NCBI GenBank assembly: GCA_050115555.1
Contig: JASFQI010000285.1
Coordinates: forward strand, 1-6,619
Origin: JASFQI01 sp050115555
GTDB lineage: Bacteria; Desulfobacterota; DSM-4660; Desulfatiglandales; HGW-15
Reading direction: 5' to 3'
Length of the DNA: 6,619 bases
Under the pieces are notes generated by a model. It ran no database searches. It had not been told where the DNA came from and saw nothing but the letters and a program-made list of their open reading frames with translations. This document shows, in pieces, positions 5,848 to 6,619 of the stretch (position 1 is the stretch's first letter; the number at the start of each line of letters is the position of its first letter). The translations under genes were made by a program, and so were the position numbers.

Positions 5848-5866
5848 CGCCCCGGTACCCGGGGCG
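5848..5866 (-). promoter_or_regulatory. GC-rich intercistronic hairpin between ferredoxin and alpha-subunit genes
   Basis: CGCCCCGG (5848-5855) and CCGGGGCG (5859-5866) form a perfect 8-bp stem with a 3-nt loop, about 25 nt after the ferredoxin stop and 10 nt before the alpha-subunit AGGAGG. No U-run follows on the coding strand (TTGGCATTTC comes next), so it is not a classical terminator. It could stabilise the upstream mRNA end or partly attenuate, setting different levels of the small ferredoxin and the large subunits; this role is inference. Confidence 0.5.
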
Positions 5867-5891
5867 CAACCTTATGGAAAGTACACTTCGA

Positions 5892-6095
5892 TTACTTGTA
5901 CACCAGGATGGCCACGTCCGGGCACATCTCCGCGCAGATTGCACAGCCTGTGCAGGAACCCTTGTCTGAAAGAATCACTGTGGGGTAACCGTTTCGGTTG
6001 ATTCGAGTCCCCAGTGCGATAGCACCTTTGGGGCATACCGCGATGCACAGCCCGCACCCCTTGCACCGTTCTCTTCTGAGCTTGATCGTTGCCAT
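5892..6095 (-). CDS. 2[4Fe-4S] ferredoxin, delta subunit of the 2-oxoacid oxidoreductase
   Basis: Small electron-transfer subunit that carries electrons from the catalytic subunits to external ferredoxin. The 67-aa protein has two complete cluster motifs, CKGCGLCIAVCP (C11, C14, C17, C21) and CTGCAICAEMCP (C48, C51, C54, C58), spaced as in KorD/VorD/PorD-type subunits. The start at ATG 6095 gives MATIKLRRERCKGC, which begins just before the first cluster like its relatives, though only a weak, close GGCAGG lies upstream. An in-frame ATG at 6143 would add 16 residues (MVKTTVFCEIKNVAAG, with one extra Cys) and has no better ribosome site, so the start remains uncertain. It is the first gene of the oxidoreductase set, 67 bp before the alpha subunit. 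Confidence 0.92.
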   Translation of the reverse strand: MATIKLRRERCKGCGLCIAVCPKGAIALGTRINRNGYPTVILSDKGSCTGCAICAEMCPDVAILVYK

Positions 6096-6206
6096 ACCTG
6101 CCGCCACGTTCTTAATTTCACAAAATACGGTTGTTTTCACCATCCACGAAAAGGCCTTCGAATTGCGCCTCGACCCGAGTTGTGTCTTCCCTTCAAGCGT
6201 CCGGAA

Positions 6207-6218
6207 GGCGGGCCCGCC
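6207..6218. repeat. 12-bp perfect palindrome between dodecin and ferredoxin genes
   Basis: GGCGGGCCCGCC reads the same on both strands, within the 132-bp gap (6096-6227; 84 bp if the ferredoxin starts at 6143). It has no loop, so it is more like a DNA-binding half-site pair or chance GC sequence than a terminator, and no U-run follows in the direction of transcription. No promoter-like sequence was recognised in this gap. Confidence 0.25.
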
Positions 6219-6227
6219 CTGCGGCGA

Positions 6228-6434
6228 TCACGTCTCCAGGACGAAAATCACCTCCATGCGAACGCGATACTCGGAGAGCTTACCGTCCACCACCGACACC
6301 CGCTGCTCGATCACGCGCATACCGGTGATGTTGCGCAAGGTGGTGTTCGCTCGCTCGAACCCGGCCTTGATCGCTTCGTCGAAGCTGATAGGGGATCCGG
6401 CGATAATTTCGGTCACCCTGGCCACTCGTTCCAT
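6228..6434 (-). CDS. Dodecin family protein lacking the usual flavin-contact residues
   Basis: Dodecins are about 65-75 aa proteins that assemble into hollow dodecamers binding flavins or, in some groups, CoA or metal. This 68-aa protein shows the family pattern: MERVARVTEIIAGSP, helix SFDEAIKAGFERANTTLRNI, then strands RVIEQRVSVVDGK and YRVRMEVIFVLE. Aligned by eye to Halobacterium dodecin, the flavin-stacking Trp36 position is G38 and the Gln55 position is R57. The YR and VIEQ features recall the mycobacterial 'calcium dodecin' (Rv0379/SecE2) group, so flavin binding should not be assumed. ATG 6434 is chosen because GGAGG lies about 6 nt upstream; an extension to 6458 has no support. It lies 73 bp after the upstream partial gene. 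Family assignment is firm; the ligand is open. Confidence 0.9.
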   Translation of the reverse strand: MERVARVTEIIAGSPISFDEAIKAGFERANTTLRNITGMRVIEQRVSVVDGKLSEYRVRMEVIFVLET

Positions 6435-6507
6435 ATCCTGCCTCCTTACACGATTCACGGGGCACCGGCGAAGGCACCCTCCGCGGCTCGGAAACCTCTG
6501 CCCTCCT
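6435..6507 (-). other. Gap upstream of dodecin with strong ribosome-binding site and GU-containing stem
   Basis: The 73-bp gap ends in AAGGAGGCAGGAT before the dodecin ATG. Just upstream, GGGTGCC and GGTGCCC, 6 nt apart, can pair in RNA as a 7-bp stem with two GU pairs (about 6463-6482). There is no U-run, so termination is not evident, and no promoter boxes were recognised. Confidence 0.35.
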
Positions 6508-6619
6508 TTAAGCCGCTCCTGTAGAAGCGCCTTCGGCGTTCTCCGGCCATTCGAGTTCCGTGAGCAGCTCCCTGTTCTCCTGCATGTCCTGCTGAAGCAA
6601 ACGGCACAACTCCAAACCG
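6508..6619 (-). CDS. C-terminal end of an unidentified protein (start beyond window)
   Basis: A reading frame enters at the right edge and ends at TAA (6510-6508), leaving 36 residues. It begins GLELCRLLQQDMQEN, continues RELLTELEWPENAEG and ends in an ASTGAA tail. The first 23 residues look like one amphipathic helix with regularly spaced Leu, followed by a short polar tail. The other two minus-strand frames are less protein-like. It is too short to assign to a family. It runs in the same direction as dodecin and could head the same operon. Confidence 0.55.
   Translation of the reverse strand, partial: GLELCRLLQQDMQENRELLTELEWPENAEGASTGAA

Overview
The window (about 58-60% GC by eye) looks like chromosomal DNA of an anaerobic bacterium. 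A deltaproteobacterial lineage of sulfate reducers or syntrophs is my best guess. It rests on the pairing of a ferredoxin-dependent 2-oxoacid oxidoreductase with an XRE-cupin regulator and a branched-chain-amino-acid-type ABC transporter; no marker gene proves it. All supported genes lie on the minus strand, so transcription runs from high to low coordinates. Long open frames on the plus strand are antisense shadows.

Layout in direction of transcription: (1) the last 36 codons of an unidentified protein (6619-6508); (2) a 68-aa dodecin-family protein (6434-6228) whose usual flavin-contact Trp and Gln are absent; (3) a four-gene 2-oxoacid:ferredoxin oxidoreductase in the order ferredoxin, alpha, beta, gamma (6095-3474), with stop and start codons touching or overlapping between alpha/beta (TAA-ATG) and beta/gamma (TAATG), and a GC-rich hairpin between ferredoxin and alpha; (4) nine bases later, an XRE helix-turn-helix regulator with a C-terminal cupin (3464-2760); (5) a DUF1178 zinc-ribbon-like protein (2711-2292); (6) a 578-bp gene-free region (2291-1714) with a good sigma70-type promoter at its upstream end and a dense run of short perfect hairpins in its middle; (7) livG, an ABC transporter ATPase (1713-949); and (8) the N-terminal 287 codons of a LivJ/LivK-like periplasmic binding protein (861 to the window edge).

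How they may work together: the binding protein and ATPase would import an amino acid or related compound; transamination elsewhere would give a 2-oxoacid; the oxidoreductase would convert the 2-oxoacid plus CoA to acyl-CoA and CO2, passing electrons through its small 2[4Fe-4S] ferredoxin subunit. The XRE-cupin protein is a plausible ligand-sensing regulator of this set. The alpha subunit resembles proteins annotated VorB (branched-chain 2-oxoacid), which fits a LivJ/K-like transporter, but the binding protein has replaced several LivJ ligand-contact residues, so the real substrate is open.

The least ordinary parts are the hairpin cluster with its promoter upstream of livG, the dodecin variant, and the altered ligand pocket of the binding protein. 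I see no CRISPR array, tRNA, rRNA, transposase or phage gene.
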